Part shown: positions 1-8,925 of the stretch, piece after piece | Layout: every line of letters starts with the position of its first letter | Numbering within the stretch: the first letter of the stretch is position 1 | From: Clostridia bacterium | Lineage (GTDB): Bacteria > Bacillota > Clostridia > Acetivibrionales > DSM-2933 | Direction of reading: 5' to 3' | Length of the DNA: 64,000 nucleotides | Assembly (NCBI GenBank): GCA_026418275.1 | Contig: JAOABQ010000070.1 | Location: forward strand, 1-64,000 | The notes under the pieces: generated by a model | The model's database searches: none | What the model was told of the DNA's origin: nothing | What the model saw: only the letters and a program-made list of their open reading frames with translations | Translations under genes and position numbers: made by a program

Positions 1-1845
1 ACAGAATACACCTTCTTCTACTACTGGTGAGCTTCCGCCTGATCTGTCGTTATATAATAATGTAATTAAATTCTTTGAATCTAATACGTTTGTTGATATT
101 GTTAACTGCGCATCTGCTCCTATAGCTTCAAGTTCACTTCCTCTTTCCACTACTACCTTACCTACTATACTGTTTTCAATTGCTAGTGTAAAGTTAGCCG
201 CTGTCAACCCACCTTCAGGTATATCACTAAGTATCAATGGTACATTTACTACCGTTCCAGATGTACCCTCTACTGCTCCTACATTCACTTTCACAGGTAC
301 TTTTGACGGTACCGGTGTGTTGGTTGGTGTAGCTGTTGGTGTGTTGGTTGGTACTGGTGTATTCGTTGGTGTTGCTGTTGGTGTATTGGTCGGTACCAGT
401 GTACTCGTCGGTGTTGCTGTTGGTGTATTGGTTGGTACCGGTGTACTCGTTGGTGTTGCTGTTGGTGTATTGGTTGGTACCGGTGTACTCGTCGGTGTTG
501 CTGTTGGTGTATTGGTCGGTACCGGTGTACTCGTTGGTGTTGCTGTTGGTGTGTTGGTTGGTACCGGTGTACTCGTTGGAACCTCTGTTGGTGTGTTGGT
601 TGGTATTGGTGTATTTGTTGGTACTGGTGTTTCCCCTTCTATAGAAATACTACCTGGAATTACTGTACCAGATATTTGGGCAGCATTGATATCACCAAAT
701 GCAGTTTTTAATGTACTATCTGTGTATTCAGTAATTTTGAATACACCTGTAACATCAACTTTAAGGGGTATCTTAAGTGTGAAGAATATTCCTTCCTTAA
801 CAATAGCTGCAGAACCACCTGTTACATCGTTGTAGACAATGGTAATGATCCTCTCTGTCTCAACCACAGCAGTTGATACTTTAAAATCTGCATCATAACC
901 CTTTTCTATTAGTTCAGTTCCCTTTTCTATTAGTGTGCGCTCATTTATAATATTACTGTCAACAATGTTATTTTCAATAGCCATAGTAAAGCTAACAGCT
1001 GTCAATCCACCAGCTGGTATACCGCTTAACCTTACAGGTACTTCTGCGATACTTCCGGCTTTACCTTTCACGTTATCTAAAGTTACCTTTAATCCATTTA
1101 TAGGTGTGTTTGTTGGTATTGTTGTTGGTGTGTATGTAGGTGCTACGGTTGGCGTATTTGTGGGTGCTACAGTTGGTGTTGCTGTTGGCGTATTTGTTGG
1201 TGTTGAAGTTGGTGTTGAAGTTGGTGTATCTGTCGGTGTTGCTGTCGGTACAGCAGTTGGTGTACTTGTCGGCACTGCCGTTTCCCCACCAATAGAAATA
1301 CTACCAGGAATTACTGTACCAGATATTTGGGTAGCATTGATATCAGCAAATGCAGTCATTAATGTACTATCTGTGTATTCAGTAATTGAGAATACCCCTG
1401 TAACATCGGCTTTAAGGGGTATCTTAAGTGTGAAGAATACTCCTTCTTTAACAATAGCTGCAAAACCACCTGTTACATCGTTGTAGACAATGGTAAAGAT
1501 ACGTTCTGTCCCATCCACAGCAGTTGATACTTTAAAATCTGCATCATAACCCTTTTCTATTAGTTCTGTTCCCTTTTCTATTAGTGTACGCTCATTTATA
1601 AGTCCGCTATTTATGATACTATTATCAATGGCCATGGTAAAGCTAGCAGCTGTTAAGCCCCCCTGCGGAATGCCATTTAATTTTACAGGAACATTTACAA
1701 TGTTTCCTGCTGATCCTAAAACTGTACCTATTTCAGCTGTTAGCCCTCTTGCAGGAAATGCAAGAACGGAGGATACTGATGTGATTATATAACATATCAC
1801 AATTAGTACAGATAGGATTTTTCGATTCAATAAGAATGCTTTCAT
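1..1845 (-). CDS. Secreted scaffoldin with type I-like cohesin modules (3' end beyond window)
   Basis: The frame is open from an ATG at 1845 to the left edge, so the C-terminus lies outside the window. It starts with a signal peptide (basic MKAFLLNRK, then a hydrophobic stretch). Two complete cohesin-like modules follow, roughly residues 36-187 and 249-403, and part of a third from about 516. They are separated by Thr/Pro linkers; the second linker is encoded by a 42-bp repeat. The modules match type I cohesins in pattern (conserved 'PVKL..IP.GGLTA', 'YND.TGG' and 'TAF.D' segments). Cohesins bind dockerins of enzymes or other scaffoldins at the cell surface or in the medium. A GGGGG ribosome-binding site lies 13 nt before the ATG. 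Anchoring or dockerin modules may lie beyond the edge. Module type is judged by eye and could be wrong. Confidence 0.85.
   Translation of the reverse strand, partial: MKAFLLNRKILSVLIVICYIITSVSSVLAFPARGLTAEIGTVLGSAGNIVNVPVKLNGIPQGGLTAASFTMAIDNSIINSGLINERTLIEKGTELIEKGYDADFKVSTAVDGTERIFTIVYNDVTGGFAAIVKEGVFFTLKIPLKADVTGVFSITEYTDSTLMTAFADINATQISGTVIPGSISIGGETAVPTSTPTAVPTATPTDTPTSTPTSTPTNTPTATPTVAPTNTPTVAPTYTPTTIPTNTPINGLKVTLDNVKGKAGSIAEVPVRLSGIPAGGLTAVSFTMAIENNIVDSNIINERTLIEKGTELIEKGYDADFKVSTAVVETERIITIVYNDVTGGSAAIVKEGIFFTLKIPLKVDVTGVFKITEYTDSTLKTAFGDINAAQISGTVIPGSISIEGETPVPTNTPIPTNTPTEVPTSTPVPTNTPTATPTSTPVPTNTPTATPTSTPVPTNTPTATPTSTPVPTNTPTATPTSTLVPTNTPTATPTNTPVPTNTPTATPTNTPVPSKVPVKVNVGAVEGTSGTVVNVPLILSDIPEGGLTAANFTLAIENSIVGKVVVERGSELEAIGADAQLTISTNVLDSKNLITLLYNDRSGGSSPVVEEGVFC
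313..590 (-). repeat. 42-bp tandem repeat encoding Thr-Pro linker
   Basis: About six imperfect copies of a 42-bp unit lie within the linker between the second and third cohesin modules. Each copy encodes 14 residues of the type [14 protein letters not shown]. Such linkers are flexible and usually glycosylated. The near-identical units make copy number prone to change. Confidence 0.8.
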
Positions 1846-2014
1846 CTTTTAGGTCAAACCCCCTTATAAAAACTCTACTATTTCTACTATTTCTTTTTAC
1901 AATTTATAACAAACCACCCCCATCAACCTCTTTTTGGTCAACTATAATATAAAAAATAATTATAAATACACCAATTTATTATATAAAGCTTATTTTATAT
2001 ACTTTGATGTAAAA

Positions 2015-2056
2015 AATCTATAGTCATTCTTGTCATTTAGTCGATTATATTGGCTA
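2015..2056 (-). promoter_or_regulatory. Shared upstream element, copy B
   Basis: This 42-bp stretch, about 170 bp before the left-edge scaffoldin start, matches about three quarters of the positions in the element at 4870-4912. The shared core on the plus strand is 'cattcttg-catttag', ending in 'ttatattggcta'. Its function is unknown. Position upstream of three cellulosomal genes suggests a regulator site. Confidence 0.45.
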
Positions 2057-2084
2057 AAATAAATTTCAAAAAGATCTATAAACA

Positions 2085-2122
2085 CAGTAAAAAAGATGAA
2101 TTTTCATTCATCTTTTTTACTG
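2085..2122 (-). terminator. Bidirectional intrinsic terminator after the dockerin scaffoldin
   Basis: A perfect 17-bp inverted repeat (2085-2101 and 2106-2122) with a 4-nt loop. Runs of A and T in the stem give a U tract in either direction. It lies 52 bp past the stop of the 2174-4531 gene. Confidence 0.9.
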
Positions 2123-2173
2123 TTCTATTAGATCTTAAGTTAATTCATAATGTAACCTAGCTGATCTCAAGGA

Positions 2174-4531
2174 TTAGTCAAGGTAAGGAAGTGTCTTGAT
2201 CTTACCTAAGAGATATCTTGTAAGGATTTGAGCATCAACTACATCTACAAATCCATCCTGGTTAAGATCTGAATTATACATATTGATTTTCACACCAGGG
2301 ATCTTTAAGAGATATCTTGTAAGAACCTGTAAGTCAACTACGTTTACTTGGCCGTTTTCATCAACGTCTCCTAAGAGTCCGTCAACAACTTGGATTCCAC
2401 CAAGGCTTAATGTAGCACCGATTTGTTTTGAATCTTTATCTGCAAATGCAGTCTTATATGTACCGCCAACATATTCTGTGATAGCATATGTACCTTTAGC
2501 TGTACCTGCCTTAATCTTCACTTTCAGGGTAGCAAACGTTGCACTAGTTGTTAATGGTGCATTTCCACCAGTAGCATCGTTGTAGAGCAATGTTACTAAT
2601 GATTTTGTACCTACTACTTCTTGTGAAGATTCGAATGTAGCATCGTAACCTTTCGCTACGATTTCACTTCCAGGTGTTACAGTAATAGATTCAACGATGT
2701 TGGAATCTATTGCTAAAGTAAGGGCTGCTGCAGTCAAGCCGCCTGCTGGTATATCAGTTAATTTTACAGGAATTTCAACTGTGCTTCCAGCCGGAGCTTT
2801 AGCAGGATCAATAACAACTTTCAAGCCGCTAGGAGGTGGTGTTGTTGGTATTACTGTAACAATTTCAATTGGAGCAGGTTGATTTACAGTATAACCAGTA
2901 ATTGCTGCGGTACCTGCTTTTTCAAACATCAATGTACCTGTATTTGCATTTGGCATTGTAGTTGAGTTTTCAAAAGCTACTGCTGCTGATCCATCTTTTA
3001 ATGCTTTAAATCCAATTTTCCCAAGGATACCTGTCGGTTGTGCACCTGCTGGTGTAATGTATGAAGCAGCAAAATTGATAATGCCTTTTTCTAAGTCGTT
3101 TGCAGCAGTTGATACGTCTGTATCATTAAAGATATTTCCTGGTAATGGTCTTGTATTATTCGCATAAGGCGAACCTGTTTTCAGATCTATTGCTTGTAGC
3201 AAATCTTTGTTAAATTTAATATTTACCTGATAAGCTTGAGCTAATTTAGCAATGTTATTTACTTTTACAGATGCAGTAACGATTTCCCCTACACTTACTT
3301 TTGCCTTGTCAAACTCAATTGTAATATAGCTATCAGTTGCTGGCGGTGTTGTAACTGGTGGTGTTGTAGGTGGCGTAGTAACCGGCGGTGTAGTAGGTGG
3401 TGTAGTAACCGGTGGTGTAGTTGTTACATCTCCGTTAATTGTTACCGGTTGTTTTACACTATAGTTTTGAAGATTTGATTGACCTGGTTGTGAGAATAAT
3501 AATGTACCCGAGATAGATTTCGGCATTGTTGCACTATCTGCAAATGTAATATTTGTAGCCTGTTTCTTCAATACTTTGAATCCGATTTTAGCAAGAGTAC
3601 CTGTTGGTTCAGCAGTTCTTGCAGCTGTGAAGCTCTTAGCGAAATTAAGGATACCCTTTTCAACATCATTCGCTGCAGTTGAAACATCTGCATCTACGAA
3701 TATATCACCTTGTGAAGGTCTTGTTGAATTTGAATAAGGAGCACCATTTGAGAGAGCAACTGCTTGCAATACAGTTTGGTCATATTTAATGTTCACTTGG
3801 AAAGCTGCTGCAAGTCCAGTAACTGCATTTACTTTTACACTTGCTGTAATGATATCATTTACTTCAGCAACTGTTTTGTCAAAATCAATTGTAATGAAGC
3901 TGTCACCTACTGGAGGTGTTGTTGGAGGTGCTGTAGTTACTGGTGGTGTAGTAACACCATCAGGATTGATAGCACCTGGTTGTTTAACTTCATAACCTTG
4001 AATGTTTGATTCACCTGGTTTTGAGAACAAGAGTGTTCCTGTTACTGCCTTTGGCATTGTTGCTGTATCTGCAAATGTAACGTTTGTAGCAACTGCCTTC
4101 TTAACTTTGAATCCAAATACCGCCAAAGTACCTGTCGGTTCAGGAGTTCTTGCAGCTGTGAAGCTTTTAGCGAAATTAAGAATACCTTTTTCGATATCAT
4201 TAGCTGCAGTTGCAACGTCTGCATCTTGGAAAATATCACCTTGTGCAGGCCTTGATGAGTTTGAATAAGCCGCGCCGGTTGTTGCATTAACTGCTTCTAA
4301 TACGGCCGGATCATACTTAATGTTTACCTGGAAAGCTGCTGCTAAATTAGCAATGTCATTAACCTTCAAACTTACTTTAATAATCTCTCCAACTGCTGCT
4401 TTGTTTTTATCGAACTCCATGGTTATGTAAGAGCCGCCAGCAGCAGACACTGTAGCCACCCCGGCTACCAAATTACCTACGAGCAAAAGTGCAGTTAAAA
4501 ACAGCGCAATGATTTTTCTAGTCTTTTTCAT
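2174..4531 (-). CDS. Adaptor scaffoldin: three type II-like cohesins, one type I-like module, type I-like dockerin
   Basis: 785 residues. A signal peptide (about 1-33, ending VSAA) is followed by three closely related cohesin modules (about 35-185, 212-365, 402-550). These resemble type II cohesins: 'SYITMEFDK' starts, 'QVNIKYD' and 'TAANDIEKGILNFA' segments. Short Pro/Thr linkers separate them. A fourth, divergent module (about 570-710) resembles the type I-like cohesins of the left-edge gene. The C-terminus is a dockerin with two calcium-binding repeats, DVDENGQVNVVD and DLNQDGFVDVVD, each followed by 'TRYLL'. The protein should bind several enzymes and itself dock onto another scaffoldin. 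I chose the ATG at 4531 because AAGGAGG lies 11 nt upstream; an ATG seven codons earlier lacks a site. Confidence 0.92.
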   Translation of the reverse strand: MKKTRKIIALFLTALLLVGNLVAGVATVSAAGGSYITMEFDKNKAAVGEIIKVSLKVNDIANLAAAFQVNIKYDPAVLEAVNATTGAAYSNSSRPAQGDIFQDADVATAANDIEKGILNFAKSFTAARTPEPTGTLAVFGFKVKKAVATNVTFADTATMPKAVTGTLLFSKPGESNIQGYEVKQPGAINPDGVTTPPVTTAPPTTPPVGDSFITIDFDKTVAEVNDIITASVKVNAVTGLAAAFQVNIKYDQTVLQAVALSNGAPYSNSTRPSQGDIFVDADVSTAANDVEKGILNFAKSFTAARTAEPTGTLAKIGFKVLKKQATNITFADSATMPKSISGTLLFSQPGQSNLQNYSVKQPVTINGDVTTTPPVTTPPTTPPVTTPPTTPPVTTPPATDSYITIEFDKAKVSVGEIVTASVKVNNIAKLAQAYQVNIKFNKDLLQAIDLKTGSPYANNTRPLPGNIFNDTDVSTAANDLEKGIINFAASYITPAGAQPTGILGKIGFKALKDGSAAVAFENSTTMPNANTGTLMFEKAGTAAITGYTVNQPAPIEIVTVIPTTPPPSGLKVVIDPAKAPAGSTVEIPVKLTDIPAGGLTAAALTLAIDSNIVESITVTPGSEIVAKGYDATFESSQEVVGTKSLVTLLYNDATGGNAPLTTSATFATLKVKIKAGTAKGTYAITEYVGGTYKTAFADKDSKQIGATLSLGGIQVVDGLLGDVDENGQVNVVDLQVLTRYLLKIPGVKINMYNSDLNQDGFVDVVDAQILTRYLLGKIKTLPYLD

Positions 4532-4869
4532 ACTAACATAAACCTCCTTCATATTGCTTCTCTCTAGATCAGTTAATTTTTAAAACAAAAAAACAAACAT
4601 CTTGACCCTGCTTAAAAAGCTTGCATTACTTCACACACACCTTTATTGCTTAAATAATACTGTGATGTGGATCTAAGCTGACTAGATATCCCCCCCTTAT
4701 ATAGTTTAGTGAGTTTGCGCAAGCTGTAAATCTAAATACCCGCTTCACCCCCAAATCAATTTAGTTTCATTTGAAGATTAATTAAAAAATACTTAGTTTT
4801 ACTAACTAATCACGGAATTTAATATAAAACACTCCTATTTAAAATAAATTTTACTATAAAGGTTAAAGA

Positions 4870-4912
4870 TATTCTATTGGCATTCTTGGCATTTGCTATC
4901 TTATATTGGCTA
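4870..4912 (-). promoter_or_regulatory. Shared upstream element, copy A
   Basis: On the plus strand this carries TTGGCATTCTTGGCATTTGC followed by TATCTTATATTGGC. Read on the gene's strand there is a TGCCAA direct repeat with 4-nt spacing. Copies with clear similarity occur upstream of the left-edge scaffoldin (2015-2056) and the M6 protease (21765-21796). It could be an operator or activator site. Confidence 0.5.
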
Positions 4913-5154
4913 ATTTATTGACTGGATTGTCAGGATAAAACCTTAACCAGATGTGAATTCTACCTTTTAATGCTAAGCGCTTTTATTCTATTACATATCT
5001 ATTAGAATTGCAATACTATATAAGGAAGAAACCCGATTTCACATTCCTTCTTAATAAAGATAGTCAGCCGAGGTGCTGTTATTTATGTCATATAATATAA
5101 AAGATAAATAAACATCAATTAGCTTTTGTTTTGATAACTGATTTTTCATATAAA

Positions 5155-5193
5155 AAATCAAAAACCCATTCGGAATTTACATTTCAGAACGGG
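5155..5193 (-). terminator. Intrinsic terminator of the small gene
   Basis: An 11-bp imperfect stem (5165-5175 with 5183-5193) is followed on the minus strand by TTTTTGATTTTTT. It lies 60 bp past the stop of the gene at 5253-5462. Confidence 0.75.
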
Positions 5194-5252
5194 CTCGGTT
5201 CTTAATTAACTAAAACTGTATTTAATTATCCCTTAAGCTATATTGTAAATAC

Positions 5253-5462
5253 CTAACTCCCTGCCAACCTGAAACTCATTGCTGTTAAAAACTTTTCAAT
5301 ATTTGTGTCATTGACCATCATTTCAACAGAGCCTTGTTTAAATACATAGGATGCAGCTTCTTTCGAATGGAATAAGACTTTTTCACCAGGCTTAAAAATA
5401 TCATTGCCCACCCCATCAACAACATAGAAACTGCCTATTTTCAAATCATCTTTTTTAAGCAT
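5253..5462 (-). CDS. Small hypothetical protein, 69 aa
   Basis: The start MLKKDDLKIG is preceded by AAGGAGG with a short 4-nt spacer. An earlier in-frame ATG at 5504 has no ribosome-binding site. The protein is soluble, with no Cys and no membrane segment. It contains short alternating hydrophobic stretches (SFYVVDG, KVLFHS, ASYVF) that suggest a small beta-rich domain. I do not recognise a family. It lies just downstream of the lipid kinase gene with its own terminator, so it may be co-transcribed with that gene (about 100 bp gap). Confidence 0.6.
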   Translation of the reverse strand: MLKKDDLKIGSFYVVDGVGNDIFKPGEKVLFHSKEAASYVFKQGSVEMMVNDTNIEKFLTAMSFRLAGS

Positions 5463-5563
5463 AACGCCTCCTTGACTGTCACATATCGCTATTTCATTTG
5501 TCATTCATTATCATTATATCCTAACAAATATTTTTCATTATTCTGTCTCAAATAACCAAGTAC

Positions 5564-6445
5564 CTACCGCACAAAAACCTGTAATGCTTTTTTTATAAAT
5601 CTCACTGAAACAGGTAAATTGTCTCCCCGGTCTCCATCTACACTTAAAGTGATATCACTCTCACTTTCAATAGTACATGTTTTCGTACTTAGCTTGGTTA
5701 CATTTTTATTATTTAATGCATCCTTGCTCAATACATTGAAAAACATGGAAGCTAAATCTATATGGGAACAATTCTTAATCAGAACAATATCCATAATTCC
5801 GTCAGAAATATTAGCCTCTTCAATGATATTGGAAAAACCCGCAGCATCTTTTCCGTTTAGTATTAGGAAGATGAGAGTTTCTTCCTCAATAACCTCCGAA
5901 TCCGTAGTAACTTTCAAACGAAACGGGCGAATATTTTTGACTTCACTTAATGCTTTGAGGTAATATGCAAAAGGTCCGAAATTCTTCTTTAATTCACTGT
6001 GCGTGCTAAATGAAACATCTACAAACACTCCACCGGCACAGGTACTTAAAAAATACTGTTTTTCATTAATAAGCCCAATATCCACCCTTTTTATATTTCC
6101 GCCAACAATAATATCAATACAATCGCTCATGGAATTGGGTATATTGAGGCTTCTCGCAAAGTCATTACACGTGCCTCCAGGTATCACACCAACAGGTACA
6201 TCTATATCATGTTTTCTCAGAATATTAACAATAGAATTCAGTGTACCATCGCCACCCGAAACAACAACAAAATCGTAGTTATTTTGTTTGAGAACCTCCT
6301 CAAGTTCTTTATCCCCCGGCTTATGGAGCCGGTACGGGTGTATCATCGTATCATTTTCCTGAAACCGCCCTAGAATATAATCAAGCTTATTTGGCACACT
6401 TCGGTTCCCTGATTTGGGATTATAAATAAAAATTGCGTTTTTCAT
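5564..6445 (-). CDS. Diacylglycerol kinase family lipid kinase
   Basis: 293 residues. The N-terminal catalytic domain carries the family hallmarks: IYNPKSGN at the start, VVSGGDGTLNSIVN (the GGDGT nucleotide site) near residues 60-73, and VIPGGTCNDFARSL (the GGT.ND site). The remainder is the beta-sandwich C-terminal half. Members phosphorylate diacylglycerol or related lipids at the inner membrane face, recycling lipid for phospholipid synthesis. Substrate cannot be told from sequence. Start at MKNAIF is set by GGGAG 8 nt upstream; five codons earlier is another ATG without a site. Confidence 0.85.
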   Translation of the reverse strand: MKNAIFIYNPKSGNRSVPNKLDYILGRFQENDTMIHPYRLHKPGDKELEEVLKQNNYDFVVVSGGDGTLNSIVNILRKHDIDVPVGVIPGGTCNDFARSLNIPNSMSDCIDIIVGGNIKRVDIGLINEKQYFLSTCAGGVFVDVSFSTHSELKKNFGPFAYYLKALSEVKNIRPFRLKVTTDSEVIEEETLIFLILNGKDAAGFSNIIEEANISDGIMDIVLIKNCSHIDLASMFFNVLSKDALNNKNVTKLSTKTCTIESESDITLSVDGDRGDNLPVSVRFIKKALQVFVR

Positions 6446-6530
6446 TACTGGATCTCCCATACTTTAAAGTTTTCTATCTTCTATATTTTCTATATTATAC
6501 TCAAAATATTACTAGGAATTATACCATATT

Positions 6531-6560
6531 AAAAAGTCGTACACAAGGCAACTACTTTTT
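6531..6560 (-). terminator. Intrinsic terminator of the recJ operon
   Basis: A stem made of 6531-6540 (aaaaagtcgt) and 6551-6560 (actacttttt), with one mismatch, a 10-nt loop and a terminal run of T on the minus strand. It is about 65 bp past the recJ stop. Confidence 0.65.
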
Positions 6561-6624
6561 AGGCACTATTCCTTAATATCAGAGCTTTTTCCTTATTAAC
6601 CGGGTGATGTATAATAGTTATATA

Positions 6625-8916
6625 TTATTTTAAGTATTCTATAAATTTGTCCACTTCAAGCTTTAATAAAAACATTTGGTAGGCTTGCTTCTCCAACAAA
6701 GCATCTTTTAATTTCTTTTCTGTAATGTATATACTTTTTTCCATACCACCGCAGCTTTTACGGATAAAAACATTACCATTTTCTTCATTTATGGAAAACT
6801 GAATTTTTCCCATCATCATTAAATATTTTAGTGTGGCTTTCATGATAGGTCCCTCTACACACATTTTGGTACACAACAACTCCAGACTGCAGATACCTTT
6901 TTCATGATTGATGATGTACTTCAAAACACCAAGAAACCGGGTAATGTATTCTTTCCAAGAATAATCAGGCAGCTTGTTAAAGCTTATAACCACAGTATCG
7001 GGATTAGAACGGGCAATCACTTCTCTAAACACTTCGGTATTTACCGGTGTAGATAGAAATATTACCGTTTTTGCTCTTACAGTATCTACTCTAGAAATAA
7101 CTTCTCTATCTTTACATTGGAAATCTATACCTTCAAAAAACACAACAGAATTTGGGTATTTATTAAATAACCATTCAACACTTTTCCCTCTTTCATCAAT
7201 GAACTTCCCTAAAAAAGCTTCTTTTGGCTTTCCATCCGCCTCAATAATTCGGTCTACCGTCAAGCGGATTTCCTGGCTATTTTTATAGCTGTTCTTTCCG
7301 ATACTGTAAGTAATGTCAAATACCTTTCCTTGAAGGTCTACGTCCCCTCCAAACCATTTTACGGCAGTTATTCGTGCCTCTCCATCCCCCTCAATCACCA
7401 TGATATGATGGTTTTTTTCGGTTTTTCGGTCGCTCACCACGGTAATTCCTCTAGTAAAAAAAACTGGCTGCCGAAAGCCTTCCCCATAAGGCCCAGCCTT
7501 ACAAATCCTCCTGTAAAACCCATCATCAATACAACTTACATCCATTTCCTGATCTGCGTCAACACAAATTGTCTCCTTTATAAAAAAAAGTTCCTCTGCC
7601 GCCTGCTCAATTTCTTTCGTAAACGCCTCCAAATCCTCTTTATTTAAAGACAATCCAGCCGCCATTTTATGACCGCCAAACTTTTTTAATTTTTTACCGC
7701 ACTTCTTAATTAAATCAAAAAGATCAATATCATCAACGGATCTTGCCGATCCCACAACGGTAAAGCCGTCTTCCTTTAAGGAAAGCAATATAGAAGGCTT
7801 CCTGAAAAGTTCGCTTATCTTTCCTGCTGCAATTCCTAAAACACCGTGGTGCCAAAATGAATTATATAAAACCAGTACAGTCTTATTAATCTTTTCATTA
7901 TGAACCATTTCGGTCGCTTCATCAATCACTTGCTGTTGAACTCTTTTACGCTCACTATTTAATATATCGATCTTTAAAGCCAATTCCTTTGCATAAACAG
8001 GATCTTCACTTAGTAGAAGTTCTACTGGAATCCGCGCTGATTCCATCCTTCCAGCAGCATTGATCCTCGGGGCAATCTGAAAAGCAATATCTTCTTCATT
8101 ATCAAGCTTTCCGCTGCCCTCAATGATGGAAAAAAGTTCTTTCAGCCCTATTCTCTTTGTACCAAAAAGGCACGGGAGTCCCTTTTTTAGCAAATACCTG
8201 TTTTCACCATTTAAACTTACTACATCCGCAACAAGAGATAAAGCCAATAAGTCCAAAAAGGCTTCTTCCCCATTCTCCTTATTAAAATGCCTCAACAACG
8301 AAATACACAGAAAAAAAACCATTCCACATCCGGATAAATTTCTGGCTTTATGCCCTTCTTCCAAAAGTTTGGGGTTTAATATTGCATCCGCCGGCGGAAG
8401 CTCATCCGGAATGTTATGATGGTCTGTAATAATCACATCCATACCAAGGCTTTTTGCCAGCCCGATTTCCTTGACATTTGCTACTCCACAGTCACAGGTT
8501 ACAATCAAGGATACGTTTTTTGCAGGTAAGGAGGCAATAACTTTTTCATTCATTCCATAGCCTTCAGAAAACCGGTCGGGTACATGATATAAAACATTTT
8601 GCGTAAACATACGGAAACATTGGACAAGTGTAGCAGTACTTGTCACACCGTCCACATCATAATCACCATACACCAAAATCGTCTCATTGGTTGTCAAAGC
8701 TCTAGCCAGCCGCTCCGTTGACTGTTTCATCCCCGGAAATTCCCCATACTTTGTAGGGATATAAAGTTCATCATCAAGCATTTGCCGGACTGTATTTGGG
8801 TCCTTGTATCCCCTGTTATAGAAAATCCGCGCAATCAGTTCATCCCCACCCACGGCATCAAGTAGATCACCAGGCATATCTAATCCCCGGTTTAATACGT
8901 TTACTTTAATTTTCAT
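6625..8916 (-). CDS. recJ: Single-stranded-DNA-specific exonuclease RecJ
   Basis: 763 residues, within the range of longer Firmicutes RecJ proteins. DHH-family motifs are in order: VYGDYDVDGVTS (motif I), VTCDCGV (motif II), ITDHHNIP (the DHH motif III) and, in the DHHA1 domain, FGGHKMAAGLSL. These bind two Mn2+ ions. RecJ degrades single-stranded DNA 5' to 3' in recombination and mismatch or base-excision repair. The C-terminal 200 residues are less typical and resemble the extra domain of Bacillus-type RecJ. Start ATG has AAGGAG 5 nt upstream. It follows the nuclease gene by 9 bp, so it is co-transcribed with the helicase and nuclease. Confidence 0.93.
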   Translation of the reverse strand: MKIKVNVLNRGLDMPGDLLDAVGGDELIARIFYNRGYKDPNTVRQMLDDELYIPTKYGEFPGMKQSTERLARALTTNETILVYGDYDVDGVTSTATLVQCFRMFTQNVLYHVPDRFSEGYGMNEKVIASLPAKNVSLIVTCDCGVANVKEIGLAKSLGMDVIITDHHNIPDELPPADAILNPKLLEEGHKARNLSGCGMVFFLCISLLRHFNKENGEEAFLDLLALSLVADVVSLNGENRYLLKKGLPCLFGTKRIGLKELFSIIEGSGKLDNEEDIAFQIAPRINAAGRMESARIPVELLLSEDPVYAKELALKIDILNSERKRVQQQVIDEATEMVHNEKINKTVLVLYNSFWHHGVLGIAAGKISELFRKPSILLSLKEDGFTVVGSARSVDDIDLFDLIKKCGKKLKKFGGHKMAAGLSLNKEDLEAFTKEIEQAAEELFFIKETICVDADQEMDVSCIDDGFYRRICKAGPYGEGFRQPVFFTRGITVVSDRKTEKNHHIMVIEGDGEARITAVKWFGGDVDLQGKVFDITYSIGKNSYKNSQEIRLTVDRIIEADGKPKEAFLGKFIDERGKSVEWLFNKYPNSVVFFEGIDFQCKDREVISRVDTVRAKTVIFLSTPVNTEVFREVIARSNPDTVVISFNKLPDYSWKEYITRFLGVLKYIINHEKGICSLELLCTKMCVEGPIMKATLKYLMMMGKIQFSINEENGNVFIRKSCGGMEKSIYITEKKLKDALLEKQAYQMFLLKLEVDKFIEYLK

Positions 8917-8925
8917 AGAGACTCC

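Larger units (their letters stand above)
1846..2173. other. Intergenic region upstream of the first scaffoldin
   Basis: No gene is visible. The stretch is strongly AT-rich. It holds the terminator of the neighbouring scaffoldin gene (2085-2122) and one copy of an element shared with two other cellulosomal genes (2015-2056). The promoter of the left-edge scaffoldin must lie here, but I cannot place its -35 and -10 boxes with confidence. Confidence 0.6.
4532..5252. other. 720-bp intergenic region upstream of the dockerin scaffoldin
   Basis: No coding sequence is visible on either strand. It contains a shared upstream element (4870-4912) and, at its right end, the terminator of the small gene at 5253-5462. 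The long leader (about 340 bp from the element to the start codon) is typical of highly expressed secreted-protein genes, but I see no recognisable riboswitch. Confidence 0.6.

Noticed and set aside
317-1486. Open plus-strand frames rich in Gly-Val through the first 1.5 kb
   Set aside because: They are antisense shadows of the Thr/Pro linkers and cohesin modules of the left-edge scaffoldin; no ribosome-binding site, and the repeated [11 protein letters not shown] pattern is only linker repeat read backwards.
2697-4268. Several plus-strand frames inside the dockerin scaffoldin gene
   Set aside because: Shadow frames of a clearly coding gene; they lack their own ribosome-binding sites.
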